Positions 22,575-34,800 of a DNA stretch of 64,000 nucleotides are shown one piece after another. The number at the start of each line of letters is the position of its first letter. Within the stretch, counting starts at the first letter, position 1. The notes under the pieces are model-generated. The model searched no databases, was not told the DNA's origin, and saw nothing but the letters and a program-made list of their open reading frames with translations. The position numbers were made by a program, and so were the translations under genes. The DNA comes from Athripsodes cinereus (Eukaryota; Arthropoda; Insecta; Trichoptera; Leptoceridae), in contig OX388307.1 in the NCBI GenBank assembly GCA_947579605.1, positions 18,391,237 to 18,455,236 on the forward strand. The letters run 5' to 3'.

Positions 22575-25500
22575 TATTACCCATTCAATGGACATTTTCG
22601 GTTTCATAAAGATACATCTATTGAAATTTCCCAGAAACACATCTCGGTTGCAAGTTACTAGCTATAAATATAGGAGTGGCTGATTATAGCTACTATCTTC
22701 CAACACTGATAACACAATAATAATACATAGAAGTAGGTAGGTACATCAACATTTCTATTTATATTCCTTTAATACGCGGATATTGCAAGACAATATAATA
22801 ATACGCTTTAAACAGAGATAAGGTAATGAGATAAGAAAAAGTTTACTGTTTTTTTTTTACTTTGATAACTTGTATGATGAAAGCATCGTTTGTGGAGTTC
22901 ATTGCACTCGGATGAAAATGTTTCGAAATAAATCAATAGCGCATGCACTCAGACTTCAGGAACAATGCATGTAGGTATATAGCTGGTATGTATCAGAGGA
23001 CATCTACCCACTCTGTGTAGGGTACATAATCTGTTATAGGGTGGTTACTGGTTAAAATACGGATGTATAATACCAAATAATGCATGTAGATAGGTACTAT
23101 AAAATTTAATTATCAAATTTAATCAATAACATTTAAAAAGTGCGTTATAAGAATATATAATCTTTTTTTTTAATAGGAAATGAGTAATCGGCCAAAATTT
23201 ATTTTTATATTTCAGACAGTATTCCATAGATAAACTTCTAGATAGGTAGAAAAAAAGGAAAATTATATTATTTTTCTATACCTAAGTACTATTTTCTATA
23301 AGGTATATTTATAAAAAACCTGAACATATTTTTAAATTTTACAATTTTAATATTTAAATGAGAATTTAAAACCACAATGTACGTAGGTAATTAACTTATT
23401 ATTTTCCCTTATCACTTGAAAAGTAGATATTGTGCAACTTGGAGATTGTGTCTGTCCAAAAATGGTCACATCCAATATTACACCCACGCGAACGCCGCCA
23501 ATTACAAAATCATCAAATATGTTCATTGTTTTGTCCTTCCTGCAAATTTTATTCATCTGACTTTTGGATGAAAGATGTGGATAGTAATAATTTTCTATTT
23601 ATCTTAATCGAGTTTTAGAACATTAAACGGTGCACCATTTCCAAGATATAACAATTATATAATGTTATTGTTATGTTATAACATATAATAATCACCAAGA
23701 TTTTTTCACCGCAATTTCCTTGCGATAACTTACTAATGGTAGGTAGATACCTAAAATGAGAGCGACTATCTTACATGATACAAATATTCCACGGTATTAC
23801 ATTTTCTTAAATAAAAATTAATATGATTATAACAAATCATTTAAACACAAAATAATTAATACGGACAGAAAAACTGATTATTTATGTTTGCAAAAAAATA
23901 CAATACATGTATTAGTCTTATGATGAAAGTGGATAAGAACTATATCCGAATCATTGAACCTTAAATCGAAAATCCAAATGGCATTTGGATAAAGAGGAAT
24001 AAAACTCCCGAAGTATATAATATTATGTTTTTTTGTACTTACAAAATTTATTTTTCACATTTTTGACTATCACAAGTATTCTAACATTTTTACGTTTTTA
24101 TGATTTGTAGGTTATATTAGGATTGATCTGGTGTTATTTTATATTACAGGACATTTATTGAAAATTTAATTTACATTTGACTGATTGCAGAATATATTAA
24201 GTTATATTAAGATGGTGTCATTTTATACTATAGCATTGTGTGCGAAAAATGCAAACTATAAATTTTGTGCTCAAATCGACCATACTTAAATTAAATATGA
24301 TTTTCCAGGTGAAATATCACAATATAGTCACGTAAATATTAATAACAGTGTTCTTATTGTAAATATTTATCGAATTATCCATACCTATTTAGACACTAAA
24401 GCTAAAGTATAAATGGAAGGTTTTCACGGAAACGTTTCTTGTTTTTTCCAGAAATATGAATTGTATCATGTAAAACAGTCTTCGGATGGATTTATATATT
24501 TTCCCGATAGATGGCTCTATTTCTGTAATTTTATTAGTAACCAAACTAGTGTATGGGCGTGTTGTGTGATTGAGTGTCAAAGAATTGGTGTTTTGTTGCG
24601 AAAATATTCGCGAATGGCTGTTAAAAACGGTATGTTCGCTTTTTTATCTTGTGTTAGTTATATTTTGTAAATATAATCAATTAAATACGTTGATAAGTGC
24701 CTAGAAATACGTGAAAAGACCACATCTGCCATTCCTGTAGGAGTAATGTCGCCATCTTGTATCTGAAATCCCTATGCGAAATTTGGCTTTATTTTATCGA
24801 TTGCTACTCTCCCTTTTATTTTACGCCCTGGGCGCAATCATCACATAATGACCTATCGAGGGACAACTTCAATTTGATCATGTCTTACCCAATAATTGAA
24901 CAAACAATAAATGGAAATAGTCACTGACAGTTCGAATTGTGTTGAACAATTTTTGTAAATACATAATTGTTTATAGCAGTTCTGGCTGTGGCATTTCAGG
25001 TTTATGAAGTAATGTCATTATAGAAAAATCAATTATTGATTTTTTCACCACTTTAGCATAATTTCCATTTATTTTCTTATTCAGGAGTATTGTTTTGTGT
25101 ATTTATACAGATGTCCTTGTATATACAATATCTAGACATATCAAGTGTGGTATAGCTAGCTACACCGCTCTTCTACTCTGACATCAGTGTTTTTAAATAG
25201 AAGCTTACTGAATCACATACTTCTCAGTAATATTGCATCAATCGGCAGAATAATAGAGTATGTCTTCATGATTGTCATATATATTTTCATTTTAAATAAG
25301 GTAATGTGACAGCTGCCCACGAAATATCAGCTGGTAGCAGTAGAGTATTTTTTGGGACTATTATTATAGTGTATAATTGATGATTGTAGCTGTAATTACC
25401 TACAGGTTGATATAAATATAGATTTTATTATTAGTTTCAGTTGTTTATGTTACTGGTTTTGGAAAGTGTCCTCAAATAATTATTTCATGCACATACTTGT

Positions 25501-25585
25501 ATGCAAACATTTTTAGAGATGCTCCCTCAAGTTTAATTACCTCCTATTCTTACCTGTGTGTAATATGTAAAGGTTAAATATTTAT
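22575..25585. other. AT-rich non-coding DNA
   Basis: No supported gene. A frame at 24413-24670 encodes up to 85 aromatic/Cys-rich residues and meets GTATGTTC at 24630, a possible donor, but nothing else supports an exon. Otherwise only AT-rich sequence and AGGTACCT words are seen. Confidence 0.4.
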
Positions 25586-25722
25586 TTATTTATTCTTTTT
25601 GTACATCATCATTATATAACAGTGTTAGCAAAACAATTCAAAATTTAAAATACTAGGACGATATGCTGTGAGATTATCACTTATCAATTGATTTCTTCCA
25701 TCTAACCACGACACATATTCTG
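25586..25722 (-). repeat. LINE-tail-like repeat, (AATA)n end
   Basis: Second copy of the family described at 17541-17695. It shares TTTATTTATTTATTC, the ACATCATCATTA word, ACTAGGACGAT, GAGATTATCAC and TTCTTCCATCTAACCACG. Confidence 0.6.
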
Positions 25723-25931
25723 TCACTAAAAGTAAACTGACGTTTAATTATTTTGTATTCAGAACCATATTTTTCAAAAATAAATGGAGATTAATATGTT
25801 GGTCCTTAAAGCACAAAATAATACAAAATCGCAATGTGCAGTCGCATGATAAATCACTGCAAATTGCTTTTACTTTTATACCTTCTACATTTGAAGTTGG
25901 GTCAGATTGGAAAAACTTGAAAGTCAAAGTA

Positions 25932-26105
25932 GAGTTTGTCGGTAGCCTGGAGGTAGAGTCTCGGCCTCGTGAACGGGGGGGGTCCGTGGTTCGATCCCAG
26001 GTGCCGGTAAACTCCCCTTTTACGACACAAGCTTTTAGCTCACTGTGAAAGGTGTATAAGGCTGTATTTGGGTCTATAACGAAACCCACATATACCTATA
26101 TATTT
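25932..26105 (+). mobile_element. tRNA-derived SINE, copy 1
   Basis: A polymerase III A box (TAGCCTGGAGG) and B box (GGTTCGATCCC) lie about 35 bases apart, followed by a body with CACAAGCTTTTAGCT and GTGAAAGGTGTATAAGG, and a T-rich end. Closely related copies are at 49310-49490 (plus) and 62598-62765 (minus). The body beyond the tRNA-like head and the dispersion show that this is a SINE, not a tRNA gene. Confidence 0.85.
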
Positions 26106-28615
26106 TTTTTTTATAAAAACATTTTTTATAATTACCTTTTTTTACATAAGTAAGTTAAATAGTATTAAAATTTAAAACATTTGTCCATACTTCAACAATC
26201 TAGTTATAATATGAAGCACCAAGTCATTCATTCATTTGATATGGCTGTTGGCTCCCAGACATATAATTCAATTTTCACTTTTTGTAATGTTTCTTGTCAT
26301 TTGCACACTCACACACCATTCTTTCTCTTCTTTATTTCAACATCACACAGATCCTTATTCATTGTTGAACCATTTTCATGTCTAATTATAATTTAATTTC
26401 CTGACTGATGAGATAATATCATCAGCCCTCAGCTATCATCTAACTATCTCATTATCTGTGACAAATTATCCCATTACGTAGAATATCTTATAATATCTCA
26501 TCAAAACTTTTTCTTCACAGTTTTTAATATAACGGATTTACCTCAATATAAAATAATGTTTCAATATTAACTTTAATATCAAAATCACTTTTATTTGGTA
26601 GGTATCTAATTCATACACAGAAGTCAATTTTAACACTTTATTGACAAATCTTGCAACTGAGTTAGGTAACAAAATATTAATCCTATTTAAGATAAATACA
26701 TAAAAAAATCAATTAATTGGATGATATAGTTTGAATATTTGTGTATTCTTCTTGTAGTTTTATCTTTATGTTTATTAAGGAAATGAATATTTGTTCAGTT
26801 TGTTTAGTTTGGACTTCCTTCAACTCTTAATTATTAGGTACTGTAATACATATTAGTAATAATTGAAATATGAATATTTTCTTATGTTTTTTATACATCT
26901 TAGTTTGATGTTAGTTCTCTCATTGTATTTACTTTGTCAATTAATTTCACATACCTATTAAAATGCCTGATGTTATTCATCACTATGTGTAAATAAAAAT
27001 AAATTGCGAAAAGCATGTAGCCTACTTAGAGGAACAAAACAATCCTCGTTGTTTCCAGGTGATGCCGTGTCTATCTGTTTGTGTGTAATATTATTATTCT
27101 TGTTATATAAATATATGTTATATTATCATCAAACACTTTGCATATAATAATATAGATTGTAAATTAAACGAAAATTATGTAGGTGTATGCAGTCCTACAC
27201 AATAACTAGGTACACAACATATACCACCTGGTACAAATATAAGCATAGCTATTTCATTCAAGACAGATCAGTATATTTATCTAATTATGTACCTATGTAT
27301 CTAAGAAGTTGCAGTAGATCCTACTCTATTTAAATAAACGTATAGGTACACTGCATTACCTTTGGATATATTTTATTTGGGTTTTTTTTCTTGTTTTTTT
27401 TTTACTGCAAGGACACACAGGTGTTGTTGTATTCACATAATAATATTATCATCATGATTATATCGTTGTTAAACAGCGACAGCGACAAAGATTTATTTAC
27501 TGCCATATGTGGCCTTTGATTATTACTACCACTACTATTACTATTCTGTTTGGAAAATTTAACATTAAAACCTGTTTTATCTTAAAAATGAATATTTTAT
27601 TACTTATGCTATTCTTTCACTCCTTATTTTTGTAACACGGAACCTTCAATTAATGTTTTTGATGTCTATAATGAAAACTATACATAATGTTATATTTATA
27701 TTTTTTACGATAAGCATATAAAGATCGCAAAGCAATGAAAAATATACCTAAATCTGAAAAAAAAAAATCGCGCCAGTAGGTACCTACTCAAGTGGGATTA
27801 GGATGTTGTTGTACAATGTGTAACATTTCTGTATTTATAATTTTATTGTTATAATTTATTTTTGGTGATCTGGAGATTTGTGTACCTGTAATTTTGTTGA
27901 TAAAACCCACTCTTTAGTAACGAAATAAATGACACATTGTCTCAACACAGTCTAGATCGCACGTATACTTATGTTCGAATTCATATTAATAAGGGTAGTT
28001 TTGCTTTAACTTGTACTTATTTTTCGGTTTTTCGTGCGATTTAAATATGTACTGTACTCAGATAGTGGTAGTGTTGTATCAGAATCGTAAATCGCGAATT
28101 ATTAACATCGTTTATGAATTGAAATGTTACCGTATCGTTAGAAATGTCAGGGTCTTACAGTCATTATTACCGCAGGCATAATTAGTATTTTATTTAGGAA
28201 TAAATATTACATAATAGGCTATTGTTGTCATACAAATTATTATTTGTCGCCTTATATAGGTGATTTGCGAAATTGTGTTGCTCGAATAATCTTGTAATGC
28301 GGTGTTCTCCAACCTTTTTTTCGTATCGGACAGGTCAACATTTTTTGGTAATTTTACTGCAGCCTGCTGAGGGGCAGAAGTTGTTTGTCTACAATGAAGA
28401 AGTGAAAGTGAGAACTTTTATTTTTAGGTCTCTGGTCGTTTCTTTACACTTAATTTCTATCCTCCTTCCGTATTCACATTTTTTAAAAGGTATTGGAATA
28501 AGCCATAATTTATGATTTCCTTGATTTTGTTAAGGTATATTTCAGCAAAAAAGGATTAACCTTCGTGTAATGTATCATAGATGACTTAATTCTCAATCTA
28601 CTATTGTATACAAAC
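26106..28615. other. AT-rich non-coding DNA
   Basis: No gene. GTTCTCCAACCTTTTTTTCG at about 28305 resembles a hAT terminal sequence (compare TTTCCCAACCTTTTTC at 41110), so a worn hAT end may be present. Confidence 0.4.
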
Positions 28616-28617
28616 AT

Positions 28618-28800
28618 ATATTAGATCGTTAATTTAAAGAAAATCGATCAAATCGGTCATGCGGCTGATCAAATTTAGCATCCAGTTTTAAACTGACGTT
28701 GGTTGTAAGACAATACATTACTAATGCTTGAAGGACATCGATGTTGGAACACAAAAATTCCAAAAAAATGTACCGCGCTGCAAATCTCGTATGTCCATGA
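28618..28800 (+). repeat. dispersed repeat, copy A (pair with 43227-43412)
   Basis: About 180 bp are shared in direct orientation with 43227-43412, including CCAGTTTTAAACTGACGTTG, GTAAGACAATACATTACTAA and AATGTACCGCGCTGCA. It is non-coding and the family is not recognised. Confidence 0.7.
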
Positions 28801-28814
28801 TTGTATATGAAGTT

Positions 28815-28945
28815 ATTCATTCATTCATACCACCACGGCATTTACCACTAATGGGTGTAGCCAGCGGACTAGTTGCACGCACCAAATATGCTAGTTGTCC
28901 TCTCTGTGTCGATAGAAACTAAGACATTCAGGATGGGTATTATAC
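28815..28945 (+). repeat. dispersed CCCACAAGTGGG-family repeat
   Basis: It runs in the direction of the minus-strand copy at 2950-3095: CCACGGCATTTACCACTAAT, GTAGCCAGCGGACTAG, then ACATTCAGGATGGGT. Confidence 0.55.
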
Positions 28946-31320
28946 CTCGTCGCTGAACTAAAGATGTTAAAGTGTTAATTGTGATGTTTTTCGAATACCT
29001 AACTTTTAAGGGACACTCGAAAACTTACAGAAAAGAGTAGGAGACCAATTCTTAGTCTCGGAGACTCTACGGTGCGTGATGAATTATGTTGATTATTTGT
29101 AAATTAGTTTTTTTTTTATTATTTGTAAAAATCTATATGAAGTAGATACAATATGATACAAGCTTCAACAATATTAATAATGATCGTAGGTACATTTCAT
29201 ATCATAATGAGTGAGGGAGAGGCATAGATGATTACTTATTAGTGTAATAAATCTATAAAAGATTGTTATTGAGTAAGTTGTTTATACAGATTCTTTGCAA
29301 ATACGACTAATTTATTATTATTTTATTTTGGTTTTTTGGGTTGGAAGATACCGGGGTTCTGTGATAAACTCGCCCATTGCACAAAATTATGTGTTCAGTA
29401 GTAATGTTGTCATGTTGTTTATTCTATTGTATACTATTTTTGTGCAGTAAAGATTATTATTATTCAAATACTTATATTACAAATTAGTTTTTACAAAATA
29501 ATAAGTCGTGAAAATGTAATCAATGTGAAGAATAGTCACCGGGGACTCTTATATATGTGTAGGGATTATATTAACATGACTTCAGGTGCTTCCCTTCAAA
29601 TGATAAGGTGTTATCGTAATAATTTTTTTCCAGTTTGCATGTCGTAGGTTTGATATTATAATTTTTATCGCAAACTAAATCCTGTTTATATGCAGTACCT
29701 ACGTATTTAAGAAGTGTGTGGGTAAGTGTTTAAATGTGTGATGTCGATAAGAAGTAAGTAGGTATATATATGGTTTTCTTAGAAATGAGAAAAGTTTGCC
29801 ATTACCATGTTATATAATTAAGTACGGTGTATATCCGATAAGTGATTGTTGGTTAAATATAACGCGCTGGGTAACTTATCATTTCCATATAAGGTATCAG
29901 TATTTTGATGTAGGTCTAGTATATGTAAATATACAGATATAGTATGTTGAGTGTGACGGGAGCAGGTACTCCTTTGATTTTGTACGAGTTGCTGCATTAG
30001 GATTGGGCAACTTGGCAGTTGTGCCCCAGTTCCTAAGTAACTTAATGAACATAATAATAATCCCTACACACGAGTATAGAGTATGGGCAACCTGCCAGAT
30101 TCTGTTGACGTGAATCCTTACCTTTCCTCATTTCCTTTTCATTCCGTCTACTCCCGCATAGGTAGGTATGTAGTATGTATCCCATGAAAGATATCGATGC
30201 CGTACGTTATTGTGCAAATAGAATAAATTTAGTATCGATTCCTTTGTATCTTTCTTATGTCTTGTCTTGTCAGTGAGTCGCGAGAATATGATAGATATTA
30301 ACTATGTAGATACCTGCCTTTATTTGATACAAAACCATCAAACCTTGTATTGCATATATGATTCGATATTTTGTTAACATATTTTATAATCACTTCATAC
30401 TTCTGACACTACATTTCACATAGTTTTTCATAATACATACTACATATATCTGTGAAACGAGTGATTTTTAATACAAATGAAAGATAATTAAATTTAAACG
30501 ATGCCCGATAGTGCGAAGTTGGGATAGGTACATATACATACTTAGCTAGTATTTTTCATAATATATTATTGTGTTTGTGTAGACAACACTTTGTTATATG
30601 TAAATGACTTTCTTGTCTTTTATATTATTAAAGTATTGAGAATCTTAAAATATGGTAAAGATAATGCTCGACATGCAGTCAAATTTAACTAACGTGCAGT
30701 GAGAGATTGCGTATATTTGTCTACCTATATAGGTATATCTGCTATAAATTATGGTTTGTTTTTATTCTTATTCAAACTACTCGGATCTTTTTATTTTAAA
30801 TTATTCTATTATTATCATAGGTAGGCAATTTTCCAGATAGGTATGTTCTTATCTTTTAACTTAAATATCACATTACAAGCACTAATCATGGTTTCTATTT
30901 TCAACGTAAAAATGATATACGTTATAGCCATTCTTAATCATGGATGTTAGATCTTGGAACATTGAACAATTTCAATAAACGGGTGATGCTTGAACGGCTT
31001 GGGAAACATTTGTGGTATTCACTACGATGTGCTTCGCCAGGTATTTATTTACTCACCTACATACATCGTGTCACAATATAAAATATCATGATTTATTTCA
31101 AGTTTTTGACAACCTTTTATGAATTGGTTAATTAAACTATGTATGTATAGATACAAACGAAGCTTTTCATGCATGTGAGATAATTTACATTACTACCGCA
31201 TTTTACAAATGTATTTCCACTCTGTGTATAAAAAAGTTATTTAGGATGAGTGGTGAACACGTCTCTGAATTTGAGGTATAAAATAATGTCTTGTCGGTTG
31301 TTGAAAATTTACTAATATAT
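28946..31320. other. AT-rich non-coding DNA
   Basis: No gene. Near 29362 is GTGATAAACTCGCCCATT followed by a stretch ending in ATTATTATTATTC at about 29465, a probable LINE-type 3' tail related to that at 1769. GC-richer patches near 29955-30030 are unassigned. Confidence 0.4.
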
Positions 31321-31321
31321 A

Positions 31322-31420
31322 CAATAAATGACACGGAGAGGACCAGCTTACGTGTTTATTGCATGCAGCTGGTTTGCTGGCTACCGCGCCTGTGGGATAT
31401 ACTGTGATGTTATAGTAGTA
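31322..31420 (-). repeat. dispersed CCCACAAGTGGG-family repeat
   Basis: On the plus strand it reads GACACGGAGAGGACCAGCTT, GCAGCTGGTTTGCTGGCTAC and GTGGGATATACTGTGATG, then TAGTAG. It is a close relative of 2950-3095. Confidence 0.6.
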
Positions 31421-31675
31421 GAACAATAAATGTTATACGAAAGAATAAGGGAAATAGAACGTAATTGGATTGTCAGTTTTTTTTTTCTGTTAACGTTAAA
31501 CTAGGCATATACCTACCGTAGGTTGCTTTAAGCATTACACCATTACGTTTGTTTGCTGATTCATAGGTAAATAAATAACGTTTATAAATTTTAACTCATG
31601 TCTAGTGAGCGGTGTGAGGTTGTTGCCGATTTCTTTTATAATTTTTATTTATTTAACCATTAAGTTTTGTATCAT

Positions 31676-31805
31676 CCTGTGTCTGAACGGAGGCTGTATG
31701 GAGGTTGTATGTTGAAGCGTCTCGTCGCCCATCAGGCGGGCGCCTCGACGTCCGGCGCCGCGGTGCTAGATAACCATCACGCCTGCGCGACAATCTCTTA
31801 CAACT
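31676..31805. other. GC-rich island
   Basis: This CpG-rich patch (with GGCGGGCGCCTCGACG and GGCGCCGCGGTG) stands out sharply in AT-rich DNA. It could be a promoter or first exon, for example of the downstream talin gene. It contains no coding signature that I recognise. Confidence 0.3.
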
Positions 31806-32100
31806 GCAATTCGTACTATGTGCAACCATTGATTCATGCTGATGTATTTTGGCATTCTATTTTATTAATTCATTTCACTAAAACTATACTTGGTAATTTT
31901 TCAAATATATTAAATTTTATCGTCAATAAAAAAATACTGGTTACCAAAATAAATTTTTCTAGTCTTGTGAAAAATATGCGTTTTTTTTATTTGGACACTT
32001 AGTATATTGTATTGTAGTTAAATATTTACGTATCCAAACCATTTTTTATATTAATCTGATACCGATTTCGTTTGCGACAATTTTGAAATGTTTTTACTTG
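31806..32100. other. non-coding DNA
   Basis: AT-rich, no feature seen. Confidence 0.4.
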
Positions 32101-32225
32101 TTTCGAATTTCATTTATTTATTTATTTATTCTTCTTGCACATCACCATTACATAACAAAATAATATAAAATTTTAGAAACTAGGACGATGTGCAGTGGCG
32201 AGATTATCACTATAAAGTGAGATTA
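32101..32225 (-). repeat. LINE-tail-like repeat, (AATA)n end
   Basis: Third copy of the 17541 family. It has TTTATTTATTTATTCTTCTT, CACATCACCATTACATAAC, ACTAGGACGATG and GCAGTGGCGAGATTATCAC. The end is followed by a partial repetition of GAGATTATCACTAT. Confidence 0.6.
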
Positions 32226-34140
32226 TCACTATCATAGCTTTGTTTATTTTACAAATGTTCTTATTTTTATATTTAAAGACCGTAAAATAATGTAATATGA
32301 TGTATTATATATCTTAAAAGGTAAATGCCGTATATTGATCACGTAAATAAATATTGTATAAATTTAGTATTAGCTGTAGTTATCAGAATTATTATGCTTC
32401 TTGATTTTCATGCAAGGATGGTAGTTTTGCTTTGTATGCATATGATAGAAGGGTTGATTTCTTGTTCGTTTTACCTTTTCTATGAGTTTTCAATTATCGA
32501 AATGCCATAAAATATAAGTTAATTCAGTTGACAATAAATTATGTACTCTGAATTAAAGACGCTTTGGTATTTGAGTATTGCAGAGGTTATGCTTTAGGTA
32601 GGTAGGTATGTGTAACACCTACCCAAGTCTTCGGTCATATCTTCACCAACTGTACAGGAAATTACACGTTAAAACGTTATTAATGTGTATTACATAGTAA
32701 ATACGAATATGATGTCTAGACCATCCAAGAAACAATTCTATTACAAATCTCCCAAAATATGCTGATGCAGTAAATCGATTAGTATGATAATATAAACAAC
32801 AATGTGTACCTAAATATAATTATTAGGAGGCAACGGACGCTGTAGGTATATGTATGTATGTAGTTGTGATTTATTTTCATTAGGTAAATCCATCCCACTT
32901 AGAACGTATATTTGGCTTACATAACATTTTAACATTGGATATTGTTATCTGCAAAATTAGAATGAAACATATTCACAGTGGATGATATTTTTTATCGCTG
33001 GAGTCAAAATTTGTGACTCGAGTTCAATTGATTGAGCTATTTTTTTATTTTAATTGTAATTGAACATGCATTTGACTCGTACATTATTATTCCGCTAATG
33101 TCTTAAGTGTTATCACGATTATAATATTAATTCGATATTCCCTTATCATTTGTATCCAAAGATGGTTGTCAATAATTGGACGCGATGAGCCCTGTGCTGA
33201 TTAGGCAGTTGTAAAGTATGTAGTTGTAGGTATATTATATGGATGGACACATGGGGAGATAGAGAAACAGAAGCACACTGCTTGCTACCTACCGTTATAA
33301 ATGGTGATGTGTGAGGTGACGACTTATGTGTTTATTTTTATTGATTATCGTTAAGATCTCGGCTATTATTAGTTAGTTATCACAATGTATGTAGACATAT
33401 TGTGTCGATTGATATATTTACAACTACATACAACACTTATAGGAACATGTATTTACTTTATTTTCTTTAATGTATATAGGTATTATATACCTGTGTTATT
33501 TTACTCTGGCGTGTATCTAATGTTGTGTAACTTAAGATTTATCTGTTCGTTTGTGTGTACATTCATGTTTCTCTATTTCATCTTATGTAAGTTATGTTAC
33601 GTAATGAATTTAACAAATCACTTATTTTTGATGAATATTTTCATTAAGTATCATTCAGCACAATAGCATGATTCTACTATTTACTTTTCCTGTAAATAAT
33701 CTGTGATGATAGCGAAAGCTAGTTTATGAACATGTAGCTACTTATGTACATGCTTAAGTTATCTGAAGTACAAATTTTGTTCTGTGTGTACGAATGTTAA
33801 TTGACATCGATTTATCAAACATATATGTGGAATTTATGGTAATGGCAAACACCTAAATATTATATTATATTTCTCATCTATGACAATTGCCGTATTCTGT
33901 ACTTCATTAATTATTCTAATTAATAATGATATCTTAAAGCATTCGGTTGTAGGATTTTATACGTATATCCTTTTTTCAATTTAGTTTTTTTATGTACCTA
34001 CATATGTCACGTGTACGTTTGTTTTGTATTATTGTATAAGTTGAGTTGATGGTTTTTATAATTTTGTCATTGATGATCCTTGTACCTATAAACGTTATAC
34101 GGATGACTGAAGCAATTAATGCAACTCATACTTATGTTTA
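32226..34140. other. AT-rich non-coding DNA
   Basis: Only short, low-complexity open frames. No gene or clear repeat. Confidence 0.4.
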
Positions 34141-34162
34141 TTTTCTCTCTCTGTCTTTCCAG

Positions 34163-34195
34163 GTTGCTGACACCGTTCGGTGTGACAAGAGCATT
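34163..34195 (+). other. candidate 33-nt micro-exon
   Basis: A strong polypyrimidine tract and acceptor (TTTCTCTCTCTGTCTTTCCAG) precede this segment and a consensus donor GTAAGT follows. The segment is open in at least two frames. It could be a 5'UTR exon of talin, which lies downstream on the same strand, or part of an unknown transcript. Only the splice signals support it. Confidence 0.3.
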
Positions 34196-34559
34196 GTAAG
34201 TGTTTCATATCAGTGTAGTTAATGATAGTGTGCATCAGTATGTTTTTTATTTAATTAGATTCAGTTTGTTTGGTTTTTACGAATATTTACATCGAGTACT
34301 CAACTATCGTCAAGATAGAAAAGAGCATTGCTAAGAATCTACTTAACGATCGAGCCGACGACAAGCGGTTATCCTGAAGGTATTTAAGTGTTATTTTCGC
34401 AAATTACATCCGTTGCTTATTCCAAAATACTCACTACAACTCACCTACCCATATCTGCTTGTATTTCTTACGAGATAATTATTAAATCGACGCATATGGT
34501 CATACTTCCTGAATCCTGATTAATATATATATATTTTATGTAATGAGTAATTATCGTCA

Positions 34560-34800
34560 TCTAAATGAGTGAGGGGGCGTGGCGGGGCAGAGTCCTTTAC
34601 CCTTCCTCACCTCCCCAACAGTGTGAATTGCGAGGCAGATCTCCCGAGGATCTCCTCTGTCGGCTCCCACGTGTCACGCTGGCGCCTTTCTCCTGCGCAT
34701 GCCCCGCACCCGCTGTGGGTAGGCGAGGGTGGGGAGACCGGGAGTCGAGATATTCAGCTAGAGCGGGGGGGGGGGGGGAGAAAGGGATTTTCCCTCTTTG
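34560..34800. other. GC-rich island with poly-G run
   Basis: About 230 bases are far richer in GC than the surroundings (GAGGGGGCGTGGCGGGGC, CCCGCACCCGCTGTGGG, then a G run of about 14 at 34766). It is a candidate promoter or 5' exon. No protein is recognised. Confidence 0.3.

Noticed and set aside
24413..24670. Possible first exon of an unknown gene
   Set aside because: 85 aromatic/Cys-rich codons and one possible donor only; no following exon, promoter or family similarity is seen.
25932..26010. tRNA gene
   Set aside because: The A and B boxes are present, but the cloverleaf is not convincing and the segment is the head of a SINE repeated three times.
31667..32002. 111-codon open frame over the GC island
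   Set aside because: Composition changes within the frame and no domain is visible; better treated as a GC island followed by AT-rich DNA.
33385..33666. Membrane-protein-like open frame
   Set aside because: The hydrophobicity comes from T-rich DNA; no start context, splice context or similarity supports it. The same holds for 38998-39303 and 39723-39950.
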